Assembly: GCF_001500025.1 (NCBI RefSeq) | Contig: NZ_LQIW01000011.1 | Coordinates: 1-64,000, forward strand | Reading direction: 5' to 3' | DNA length: 64,000 bases | Source: Mycobacterium sp. IS-1590 | Lineage (GTDB): Bacteria > Actinomycetota > Actinomycetes > Mycobacteriales > Mycobacteriaceae | Shown here: one piece after another, positions 42,088 through 49,428 of the stretch | Layout: the number at the start of each line of letters is the position of its first letter | How positions within the stretch are numbered: position 1 is the stretch's first letter | Made by a program: the position numbers and the translations under genes | The notes under the pieces: generated by a model | The model's input: only the letters and a program-made list of their open reading frames with translations | What the model was told of the DNA's origin: nothing | Database searches by the model: none

Positions 42088-43392
42088 TTACCTTCCTTCG
42101 GTCGCCGGAACGGCGGACGTCGCCTCGGCGTGGTCCGCTGACGGTGGTGTGGCGTCGACCGGAGGCCGGTGGCGCCCGTAGACGAATTCGAAGATCGGGG
42201 CTGCCATCAACGTCGTGACGATGGCGACCAGCACGAGGATGGTGAACAGCGTCGGGGTGATGATGCCGGCCTCCAGACCGATGTTGAGGAGGATGAGCTC
42301 GATCAATCCACGTGCGTTCATCAACGAGCCCAGCGCGACCGACTCGCGCAGCGGCACCTTGCTCAAGCGTGCCGCGGCGGCGCACGCGACGCCCTTGCCC
42401 GCGATCGCCACGACGAGTACGCCGAGCGTCAGCGCCCAGAGCTCCGGCGTGTTCACCAAGCCGATCTCGGTGTTGAGCCCGGAGTAGACGAAGAAGAGCG
42501 GTAGAAGCAGCCTCGTGGTGAGTGGCTCGATGGTCTCGGTGAGGCGCCGGGCGAACAGTCCGGACGGCATGGCGACACCGATGACGAAGGCGCCGAAAAT
42601 CGCGTGGATCCCGATGGTGTCGGTGAGCCAGGCGCCGCTCATCAGGACGATCAGGACGGTGCTCAACACCCACCCGGGGATGGTCCGCTGCTCTTCGGAC
42701 TTCGAGCCGAGCACCCGTGCCGCGCGCCGCCCGAGCGTCAATACCAACACGGTGTAGAGCAGCCCGCCCACGATGGCTGTGATGGCCGTTGCCGGGGTGC
42801 CGCGGTGCACGGCGACGACGACCGCCAGGATGCACCAGGAGATCGCGTCGGCGGTGGCGCCACAGGCGAGCGCGAGAGTGCCCAGAGACGTTCCGGTGAG
42901 ACGTTTTTCGAAGATTATCCGCGCGAGCATGGGAAAGGCGGTGATCGCGATGGCCGCACCCATGAACATCATCGCCATCGGGAGACTCACGCCGTCACCG
43001 AAGAATCCGCCCGAGGACAGCAGCGGCACCGCGACCACGGCGCCGAGCACCAGGGGCGCGAGGGTTCCGGCGGTGGATACCGCGACGGCGGTGCGGGCGC
43101 GCTGTTTGACGTGGTCGACGTCGAAGTTCAGACCGACGACGAACATGTAGAGCACCAGGCCGATCTGCGCGGCGGTGTAGAGCACGACGTTGGATGTGCC
43201 TGCCGGGAACAGGGACTCCTGCACCCCCGGCGCGACCCGGCCCAGCAGTGAGGGACCCAGGACCACCCCGGCGATCATCTCGCCGACGACCGGCGGCTGG
43301 CCCACGCGTTGCGCCAGCAGGCCGGCGAGGCGGCACGCCGCGAGGATGACCGCCAGCGCGAGAAAGAAGTGAACAGCAGTTGCCGCGGGCAT
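42088..43392 (-). CDS. Cation:proton antiporter (CPA2/Kef-like) heading the PKS operon
   Basis: A 434-residue, roughly 12-TM antiporter without a C-terminal RCK domain. PPVVGEMIAGVVLGPSLLG at 33-51 and the ion-binding-type stretch ALACGATADAISWCILAVVVA (Asp in TADA) are CPA2 hallmarks. The ATG has AGGA upstream. Its TAA is five bases before the halogenase GTG, so it is very probably the first gene of the halogenase-PKS-ABC operon. Such antiporters occur beside antibiotic clusters and may provide self-resistance or set the ion gradient; that is inference. Confidence 0.9.
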   Translation of the reverse strand: MPAATAVHFFLALAVILAACRLAGLLAQRVGQPPVVGEMIAGVVLGPSLLGRVAPGVQESLFPAGTSNVVLYTAAQIGLVLYMFVVGLNFDVDHVKQRARTAVAVSTAGTLAPLVLGAVVAVPLLSSGGFFGDGVSLPMAMMFMGAAIAITAFPMLARIIFEKRLTGTSLGTLALACGATADAISWCILAVVVAVHRGTPATAITAIVGGLLYTVLVLTLGRRAARVLGSKSEEQRTIPGWVLSTVLIVLMSGAWLTDTIGIHAIFGAFVIGVAMPSGLFARRLTETIEPLTTRLLLPLFFVYSGLNTEIGLVNTPELWALTLGVLVVAIAGKGVACAAAARLSKVPLRESVALGSLMNARGLIELILLNIGLEAGIITPTLFTILVLVAIVTTLMAAPIFEFVYGRHRPPVDATPPSADHAEATSAVPATEGR

Positions 43393-43534
43393 ATCAGGTC
43401 CTACGGCCCGCGGTGCAGACCATGGGGGTGCAGCTGTGTACGGAGCGCAGCGCTGCGCGGGCGGGCTCCACCAGTCCGTCTATGACTCACCTCGTCGCTT
43501 CTGACCTGTCGGCGTGTGCACGTCTCGCCGGAGA

Positions 43535-43552
43535 CGATGCATTTTCGATGCA
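43535..43552. repeat. Direct repeat in the leader of the PKS operon
   Basis: CGATGCA-TTTT-CGATGCA is an exact 7-base direct repeat separated by TTTT, about 145 bases upstream of the antiporter start. The surrounding gap (43393-43617, 225 bases) holds no gene and must contain the promoter of the PKS operon. It may be a regulator site; no regulator gene is adjacent. Confidence 0.35.
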
Positions 43553-43617
43553 GTGGGGTATTGACACATTCTGCGGTCGCTAACCGTGCGAATTTCTTTC
43601 CGAATGATGACGGCGGG

Positions 43618-44769
43618 CTAATCGGGGGCCCGGCCTGCGGTCTCGGAGCCCGGCTCGGTACCGTCCGCCTCACCCGTGGCCCGCACATCGATCTGCTCAT
43701 TGACGTAGCGCGCGAGCACGGTCAGCATCGCCACCGTCGGCACGGCGAGGAAGGCGCCGATGATCCCGTACAGCGCGCCGCCCGCGGTCACCGCGAGCAG
43801 CACCACCGCTGCGTGCAACTTCATCACGCGGCTCTGCAGCAACGGCTGCAGCACATTGCCTTCGATCTGCTGCACAGCGATGATGACGGCGAGCACCAGC
43901 AGCGCGTTGACGAAACCGTTGGCCACCAACGCGATCAGCACCGCGAGCGCTCCGGCGACGAAGGCGCCGATGAACGGAATGAACGCGCCGATGAAGGTCA
44001 GCACGGCCAGTGCGGGCGCCAGCGGGACACCGAGTATCACCAGGCCGGCGCCGATGAAGACCGCGTCGATCAGAGCCACTCCCGTCTGCGCGCGGATGAA
44101 GCCGCCGAGGTTGTCCCACATCCGGCTGAGCACCGTTTCCAGGTGCCGCCCGGCGCGGCGCCCGGTCAGCCCGACGAGCCAGGGTGAGAACTTGCGGCCG
44201 TCTTTGAGGACGAAGAACGACAGCACGATCGTCAGTACCAGCGTCACCAGGACGCTGCCGACCGTGCTGACCCCGCTGACGACACCGGTCGCGATCGCGG
44301 CGGACCTTTCGCGCATCGCGTTGACCAGTGAGTCGGTGAAGCGCTCCAACTGCTCCTGCCGCAGGTTGAGCGGGGGCCCCGCGATCCAGTCCTGCAGCCG
44401 GTTGATGCCTTCGGTTGCCTGGTCGATCAGCGCGGGTAGCTGGCTCAGCAGTGGCGGGATGATCAGCGCGATCAGACCCGAGGCAATGGCCAGGAACAGC
44501 AACAGCGTCGTCAGCGCGGCGACCGCCGGCGGCAACCCGGCGCGGTCCATCAGCACGCGAGCCGGCGGCCACAGCACCGTGCACAGGATGACGGCGAGCA
44601 GGACCGGCAGGAAGATCACCCACAGCTGGGCCACGAGCCAACCGAGCACCACCGCGCCCGCGGCGATCGCCACGATGACCAACGACCACTTCGCCATCCA
44701 CAGCGCGCCGGATCCGATCAGGGCTCCACGGTCCCGCTCGGCTGCTGCACCGGGGCTGTGTTCGCTCAC
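43618..44769 (-). CDS. AI-2E family transporter (PerM/TqsA-like)
   Basis: A 383-residue membrane protein with about seven to eight TM segments in the AI-2E permease pattern: paired helices at 28-75, a long extracytoplasmic/amphipathic stretch (LLSQLPALIDQATEGINRLQDWI), FVLKDGRKFSPWLVGL in the middle, and FIGAFIPFIGAFVAGALAVLIAL. Despite the name, most members export unknown solutes or act in Na+ or H+ exchange. It is upstream of the PKS operon on the same strand but separated by 225 bases, so probably independent. Confidence 0.9.
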   Translation of the reverse strand: MSEHSPGAAAERDRGALIGSGALWMAKWSLVIVAIAAGAVVLGWLVAQLWVIFLPVLLAVILCTVLWPPARVLMDRAGLPPAVAALTTLLLFLAIASGLIALIIPPLLSQLPALIDQATEGINRLQDWIAGPPLNLRQEQLERFTDSLVNAMRERSAAIATGVVSGVSTVGSVLVTLVLTIVLSFFVLKDGRKFSPWLVGLTGRRAGRHLETVLSRMWDNLGGFIRAQTGVALIDAVFIGAGLVILGVPLAPALAVLTFIGAFIPFIGAFVAGALAVLIALVANGFVNALLVLAVIIAVQQIEGNVLQPLLQSRVMKLHAAVVLLAVTAGGALYGIIGAFLAVPTVAMLTVLARYVNEQIDVRATGEADGTEPGSETAGRAPD

Positions 44770-44886
44770 GCGAGCGTTCTACCCCGGAAGGTCATATCGA
44801 AACCGCGGCCGGTCCCGTACCAGAACGCTGGCTATGCGGCCTGACAGGCGAAAGTTCGACCGCGCCGCGACGTGGTCGGTCGGACA

Positions 44887-45831
44887 TCACGCAGTAGCGG
44901 AAGGCCGCGCGCTCGGTGTGGACTCGGCCGGTGCGAGGATGCGTTTCAGGAAGGCGATCTGATCGTCGACGACGCGCTCATGCCAAGGCTCGCCGGGATA
45001 CACGTCGAAGTGGTCGCAGGGGTAGTGATGAACCGTCGCGCGCATCCGCGTCGCGGCCGCCGTGGCCGGCGCCGGCGGGGCGGTACGGTCCAGATCACCG
45101 ATCTGCACGAGGGCCGGGCAGGTGACACGTTCGGCGCTCGCGATCGGCCGGTGGCCGCCCATGACCAACACCAGCCGGGCGGCGAATTCGTTACGCCAGG
45201 TCGGCCCCGCGATGCGACGCATCCCTTCGACGGCACCCTCGGCACTCAGACCGGCCACCTGCCCTGGCGCGCCCACCACGGGAATGAGCACCGGCGGGCG
45301 GCCGCGCAACTTCGCCGCGACATCCCGGATGCCGTAGCCCATCACGCGCGTGACGTACCGCGGGCCAAGCGTCCGCAGCATGTGGGTTGTCACGGACAGT
45401 CCGTCGGTAGCGGGCGTCAGCGAGATGACGCCCGCCAGGTGCGGGTCGTCGGCGGCGACGCGGATGACGTGCCCGCCGGACAGCGATACCCCCCACGCCA
45501 CGATTCGCGCCGGGTCCACATCTTCGAGGCGGCGGGCGTGGTCGATCACCGCGTGGTAGTCGGCGACCTGTCCGGCGAGTGAGATCAATTGCCTCGGCTG
45601 TCCGGATGATTCGGCGAAGTGGCGGTAGTCGAACGTCACGACCTCCGCGCCGGCGTCGGCCATCGCTTCGGCGAACGCGAACAACCCACAGTCCTGGGTG
45701 GCGCCGAGGCCGTGGGCCATGACGACGCAGGGTCGTCCCGCCGGGCCGGTCAGCGCGTCCGTCGTCGCGGAGAAGCGCCGCGCCGCGATGATGTCGCCGC
45801 CGACTGGAATCTGAATTTGGGTGGATGTCAC
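44887..45831 (-). CDS. Alpha/beta hydrolase in the FMO operon
   Basis: A 314-residue alpha/beta hydrolase. Oxyanion region HGLGATQDCGL near residue 40; nucleophile elbow WGVSLSGGH (SxSGG form, as in several mycobacterial hydrolases); general base His in CDHFDVYPGEPW with the dienelactone-hydrolase-like C-terminus. GTG 45831 overlaps the TetR stop by four bases. Following a Baeyer-Villiger-type FMO, an esterase or lactonase that opens its ester product is an obvious role, as in cyclic ketone degradation; this is inference. Confidence 0.87.
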   Translation of the reverse strand: MTSTQIQIPVGGDIIAARRFSATTDALTGPAGRPCVVMAHGLGATQDCGLFAFAEAMADAGAEVVTFDYRHFAESSGQPRQLISLAGQVADYHAVIDHARRLEDVDPARIVAWGVSLSGGHVIRVAADDPHLAGVISLTPATDGLSVTTHMLRTLGPRYVTRVMGYGIRDVAAKLRGRPPVLIPVVGAPGQVAGLSAEGAVEGMRRIAGPTWRNEFAARLVLVMGGHRPIASAERVTCPALVQIGDLDRTAPPAPATAAATRMRATVHHYPCDHFDVYPGEPWHERVVDDQIAFLKRILAPAESTPSARPSATA

Positions 45832-46457
45832 TGTGCAGGCCCTCCGAACAGCGCTGTGTGCCAGACGTGAATGATCGCCGCGAGAAGCGGGCGGGCGGCC
45901 TCTGGTCCGTCGTCCGAGCGGATGTGGCGGTCGAGGACCCGTTCGTTCATCGAGATCAGCGCGTGGGCAAGGGCTTTGGCGTCCGGGATGTCGATGGTGG
46001 GCTGGGTGGCGATGAAGTCGCCGACGAACTCCTCGTACCGCGCCAGCCACTGGTCCCAGATGGTCTTGGCTTCGGGGTCGGAGTCGCGGGCGTCGAGCAT
46101 CGCACGGAACAGGGTCCGGTGGGCGTGCCAGGACTCGAAGGTCCGCGTCATCGCGTCCGCCACGGAGGCACGCGGATCACCACCGCCGGCCAGAAAACCG
46201 CCGATGGTGAAGACGTCGTCGGCGAAGATGTCGGTGAGCAGTTCGGTGACGACCTCGTGCTTGCCCGCGAAGTAGAAGTAGAACGCCGGGCGCTTCAGCC
46301 CCGCCGCCCGAGCCACCTCGGCGACGCTGATCTCGGCGAGCGACTGGGTTTGCAGTTGCTCCTCGAAGGCTTCGAGGAGCCGCTGCCGGCTCTCGTCCCC
46401 GCGCGGTTGCGGCCGGCGCGCGTTGCGTCGCGACGTCTGCGTCGACTCAGGCGACAC
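45828..46457 (-). CDS. TetR family regulator (EthR-like context) between FMO and hydrolase
   Basis: A 209-residue TetR protein: RQRLLEAFEEQLQTQSLAEISVAEVARAAGLKRPAFYFYFAGKHEVVTELL is the DNA-binding domain. The pattern AFYFYFAGK and a C-terminal SMNERVLDRHIRSDDG resemble EthR-type regulators of FMO genes. GTG 46457 overlaps the FMO stop by 11 bases; the longer frame upstream is antisense-like. Its probable target is the palindrome at the FMO promoter, giving autoregulation of the whole operon. Confidence 0.9.
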   Translation of the reverse strand: MSPESTQTSRRNARRPQPRGDESRQRLLEAFEEQLQTQSLAEISVAEVARAAGLKRPAFYFYFAGKHEVVTELLTDIFADDVFTIGGFLAGGGDPRASVADAMTRTFESWHAHRTLFRAMLDARDSDPEAKTIWDQWLARYEEFVGDFIATQPTIDIPDAKALAHALISMNERVLDRHIRSDDGPEAARPLLAAIIHVWHTALFGGPAQ

Positions 46458-47817
46458 CGGCCGCCTCGCGTGCCCGGCCGGCCAGCTGCACCGGACCGAA
46501 CTTCTCGACGCGGCGCCGACCCGCCGGCAGCTCACGCTTGCGCATGTCACGTTCGTAGTCCCAGTAGTCCACCTGCTGGGTGTGCCGCGGTTTGTCGGCG
46601 AAGTGGCCGACGTACTTGCGCTCGTCGGCGGCGATGACGCGCCACATCTCGGCCTCCGACGGGGGCCGGTAGGTGCCTGCGAGGTACGCGGCGACCAACC
46701 GGGCCTGGCACTCCACGAACGGGAACAGCGTGGGCACCGCCTGGGCGAATCCCATGAAGAGCAGGTCGTCGATGCCCGGCTTGAGGATCCGCTTGTACAG
46801 CGGCAGCCGGTTGTCGGGGGCCTCGATGAAGCTGCGGTCGAAGAACGGGAACGTGATGTTGTATCCCGTCGCGTAGATGATGACGTCGGCCTCCACGGTC
46901 GAGCCGTCGACGAACACCACCGAATTCCCGTTCAGGCGTTCGATATTCGGCTTTGCGGTCGCGTCGCCGGACCCCAGCCGCATGAGCAGTTCGGCGGACT
47001 GGGTGGGGTGCGCCTCGAGGAATCGATGGTTGGGTTTGGGTAGGCCGTAGCTTTCGGGATCGCCGAACATCAGCTTGGCGAACGGCTGCATCGCACGCCG
47101 CTGCCACGCCAGCGGGATCACCGGCAGCGAGCGCGCGACCTTGTCGGCGGTCTTGCCGAAGATGTACTTGGGCACGATCCACGCGCCCGAACGGGTCGAG
47201 AGATAAACCGTGTTGCGCCAGGACTTCTGAGAGAGCTCGGAAACCAGGTCGGCCGCCGAGTTCCCGATGCCGACCACGACGATGCGCTTGCCGCGCAGAT
47301 CGAGCGGTTCGGTGGGATCGATGTAGTGGTGGGCGTGGATGCTCTCGCCGGTGAATTCGCCCGGGAAGTCGGGGGTGCGCGGATCCCAGTGATGGCCGTT
47401 CGCGACGACCAGCGTGTCGTACCGCCGCGTCTGTCCGTCGGCGGTGTCGAGTTCCCAACCCCCGTGCGGTAGACGCCGCGCGTGCTTGACCTCGTTTCGG
47501 AACTGGATGCGGTCCAACAGACCGAAGGTCTCGGCGTAGTCGTCCAGGTACTCCTTGACCTGCGAGTGATGCGGGAAGTCGGGGAGGTCGGCGCGCATCG
47601 GGAAGTCGCGGAACGACAGGCACTCACGCGAGGTGTCGATGTGCAGCGACCGATAGGCGCTCGAGTGGCCGTTCGGATTGCGGAACGCCCAGTTCCCGCC
47701 GATCCGGTCGGACGACTCGAAGCAGTCGTACGCGATGCCGGCGTCCGCGAGGTTCTTGCCCGTGGTCAGTCCGCTGATGCCTGCGCCGATGATCGCCGCC
47801 GTGGGTGATGAAGCCAT
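46447..47817 (-). CDS. Flavin-containing monooxygenase (Baeyer-Villiger type)
   Basis: A 456-residue FMO. FAD site IIGAGISGLTTGKNL at 9-23; FMO fingerprint FTGESIHAHHY (FxGxxxHxxxY) near 155; NADPH site VVVGIGNSAADLVSEL near 180; ATGYN near 330. It uses NADPH and oxygen to oxidise ketones, amines or sulfides. The ATG is 35 bases after a good promoter. TetR and hydrolase genes follow with overlaps. EthA, which activates thioamide prodrugs in M. tuberculosis, is a family member, but this protein is not assignable as EthA. Confidence 0.92.
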   Translation of the reverse strand: MASSPTAAIIGAGISGLTTGKNLADAGIAYDCFESSDRIGGNWAFRNPNGHSSAYRSLHIDTSRECLSFRDFPMRADLPDFPHHSQVKEYLDDYAETFGLLDRIQFRNEVKHARRLPHGGWELDTADGQTRRYDTLVVANGHHWDPRTPDFPGEFTGESIHAHHYIDPTEPLDLRGKRIVVVGIGNSAADLVSELSQKSWRNTVYLSTRSGAWIVPKYIFGKTADKVARSLPVIPLAWQRRAMQPFAKLMFGDPESYGLPKPNHRFLEAHPTQSAELLMRLGSGDATAKPNIERLNGNSVVFVDGSTVEADVIIYATGYNITFPFFDRSFIEAPDNRLPLYKRILKPGIDDLLFMGFAQAVPTLFPFVECQARLVAAYLAGTYRPPSEAEMWRVIAADERKYVGHFADKPRHTQQVDYWDYERDMRKRELPAGRRRVEKFGPVQLAGRAREAAGVA

Positions 47818-47851
47818 TTGCCTACCGTTTCTGTGAACTCAGTCACCGGTT

Positions 47852-47879
47852 ACGGTACCAAATTTCTGACAGCTGTCAA
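47852..47879 (-). promoter_or_regulatory. FMO promoter with a perfect 12-base palindrome over the -35
   Basis: On the minus strand TTGACA (47879-47874) is a consensus -35 and TACCGT (47857-47852) a TANNNT -10, spaced 16 bases. TGACAGCTGTCA (47867-47878) is a perfect palindrome covering the -35 and the first half of the spacer. A TetR bound here would block RNA polymerase. The TetR at 45828 is the likely ligand. Confidence 0.7.
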
Positions 47880-47970
47880 AGATTGCTTCGCAGCGGGGCC
47901 GCCTCGAAGTTTTCGCTGGTGGCAGCCGCCGTCCCAGCGGCGAAGGGAGAAGTAGGCAGGCGTTTCGGAC

Positions 47971-48408
47971 TCAGGTGGTGAGCCGCATTTCGGCGTCGGG
48001 ATGCGAACTGAGCGTCACAACCACCGTGCCGGGACCGGTCGCGAATGTCGTGTTGGCATAGCCGACGAAGCCGTAGTGCCCGTCGATGGTCGACACAGCG
48101 GTGATGTCGCTGCTGCCCGAGGCGCCGCTGTCGAGGTTCACCCAATCGGCGGCGACGGTGAGAGAACACGAGCCGTCGTAGGTACCGGCGTCGTAGTGGA
48201 TGGCGACGCGGACCCCGTTCTCGGCGCGATCGCCGACCTGTACCGGGGTCACCTGTGCCTCGGCGCTGACGCTTCCGCCGCATGTCGGCGACGCCACCAC
48301 GGGAACGCGCTCGAGTTGGGCGAACGCCTCTGCGTGTGCCGTCGCCATCCCGGCCCAGGGTGCGGCCAGAACGACGGCGACTGCGCCGGCGGCACGAAGC
48401 GAGGTCAT
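47971..48408 (-). CDS. Exported protein of unknown function
   Basis: A 145-residue protein with a signal peptide (MTSLRAAGAVAVVLAAPWAGMATAHA, cleavage after AHA). The mature part is beta-rich with two cysteines that could form a disulfide (SPTCGG, DGSCSL) and repeated valine/threonine strands (VRVAIHYDAGTY, GTVVVTLSSHP). It looks like a small immunoglobulin-like or MPT63-like beta sandwich, but that is only an impression. A longer overlapping frame (47876-48418) is arginine-rich and rejected. The 150 bases upstream show nothing further. Confidence 0.75.
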   Translation of the reverse strand: MTSLRAAGAVAVVLAAPWAGMATAHAEAFAQLERVPVVASPTCGGSVSAEAQVTPVQVGDRAENGVRVAIHYDAGTYDGSCSLTVAADWVNLDSGASGSSDITAVSTIDGHYGFVGYANTTFATGPGTVVVTLSSHPDAEMRLTT

Positions 48409-48558
48409 GATCTGTCATCGGCCGTCGCGACGGCGGTGTTAGCGCGCTTTGTCCGGACGCGCCGATCGCGGCCGTCGGCTATCGGCTGGCCGTTCCGGCT
48501 GACGCGGCGCCGGAACCCTGTAGGACAACGGGTTCCGGCACCGTGACCGTGTCTGGTA

Positions 48559-49047
48559 TCAGCTTGCGAGCAGTCCGTCGATCTGGTTGATCGCCTGCCT
48601 CGTGCCCTCTTCGACGCCCATCTCGAGCACCTTCTGCAGGCCTTCGGCCGACTCGTAGGTGCTGACGTAGGTGGCTCTGGTGGAACCGTCGCCGATCGCC
48701 TCGAAGGTGTACACACTGTGCGCGACCGGCATATCCCGTATCGGCTCGAGATTCGCGTCGGCGAAACCGTCTTCGAAACTGAAGCTGCGCGGCTCGTCGA
48801 CGGCCGTGACGTTCCAGTATCCGCCGTACTTCTCACCGTCGGGGCCGGTCATGTAGTAGGTGACGGTGCCACCCGGGGTGAGCGCATGCTCGACCACGGT
48901 GGCCGGGTAACCCGGTGGGCCCCAGATCTTCTCGAGCTGTCGCGGGTCGGCGTAGATCTGCCAAATGCGCTCGACGGGCGCCGCGAACTCCGCGGTGATC
49001 GTCAGGGTGCGCTCGTCGATGTTCTTGCTGATGTCGGTGACAGGCAT
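48559..49047 (-). CDS. AHSA1/SRPBCC domain protein
   Basis: A 162-residue helix-grip protein: ITAEFAAPVERIWQIYADPRQLEKIWGPPGYPATVVEHALTPGGTVTYYMTGPDG is the standard AHSA1-like opening, and WNVTAVDEPRSFSFEDGF and TYVSTYESAEGLQKVLEMG complete the fold. Family members bind hydrophobic ligands; this one has no assigned activity. It begins two bases after the ArsR stop, forming the widespread ArsR-SRPBCC two-gene module in which the regulator controls the pair. Confidence 0.9.
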   Translation of the reverse strand: MPVTDISKNIDERTLTITAEFAAPVERIWQIYADPRQLEKIWGPPGYPATVVEHALTPGGTVTYYMTGPDGEKYGGYWNVTAVDEPRSFSFEDGFADANLEPIRDMPVAHSVYTFEAIGDGSTRATYVSTYESAEGLQKVLEMGVEEGTRQAINQIDGLLAS

Positions 49048-49049
49048 GG

Positions 49050-49376
49050 TTATTCCTCGCTGAGTAGGTCGTCAATGCGAGCGATGCGACCTCGCCAGAC
49101 GTCCTCGAGCTCGGTGAGCATCGAGGCGACCGACCGCACCGCCTCCACTTCGCCACTCGCCAGCTGCTCTCGCCCCTGACGACGCTTGGAGATCAGGCCC
49201 GCCTTCTCCAGCACGGCGACGTGCTTTTGCACCGCGGCAAAGCTCATGTCGTACTGCGCCGCGAGCGCCGTGACCGAGTGCTCGCCGGCCAGCACCCGAC
49301 GAAGAATGTCTCGCCGAGTCCGGTCGGCCAGGGCGTGGAAGAACGCGTCCGCTCTGTCCTCGTCCTGGTCGGTCAC
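49050..49376 (-). CDS. ArsR family regulator of the ArsR-SRPBCC pair
   Basis: A 108-residue winged-helix regulator: FFHALADRTRRDILRRVLAGEHSVTALAAQYDMSFAAVQKHVAVLEKAGLISKRRQG. No metal-binding ELCVCDL box is present, so it is not a classical arsenic sensor. The start is set at GTG 49376 because TATATT (49388-49383) is a good -10 six bases before it, implying a leaderless transcript; TTG 49391 would lie inside the operator. GTG 49379 is also possible. The next gene starts two bases after its stop. Confidence 0.88.
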   Translation of the reverse strand: MTDQDEDRADAFFHALADRTRRDILRRVLAGEHSVTALAAQYDMSFAAVQKHVAVLEKAGLISKRRQGREQLASGEVEAVRSVASMLTELEDVWRGRIARIDDLLSEE

Positions 49377-49382
49377 CACCAG

Positions 49383-49413
49383 AATATACAACCAATCGGT
49401 TGTACATTGTCAA
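49383..49413 (-). promoter_or_regulatory. ArsR promoter with internal palindrome
   Basis: On the minus strand TTGACA (49413-49408) is a consensus -35 and TATATT (49388-49383) a -10; the 19-base spacing is long. Between and into the -10 lies TACAACCAATCGGTTGTA (49387-49404, plus strand), an inverted repeat with 16 of 18 bases symmetric. It is the evident autoregulatory operator of the ArsR gene. Confidence 0.7.
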
Positions 49414-49428
49414 CCGCGGGAGCAGTCC

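Noticed and set aside
42083..42835. N-terminal extension of the halogenase-like frame into the antiporter gene
   Set aside because: The extra 251 residues read as out-of-frame antiporter sequence. GTG 42082 has a good Shine-Dalgarno just after the antiporter stop.
47876..48418. A 180-codon frame overlapping the small exported protein
   Set aside because: Very arginine-rich; the alternative frame has a clean signal peptide and beta-rich mature domain.
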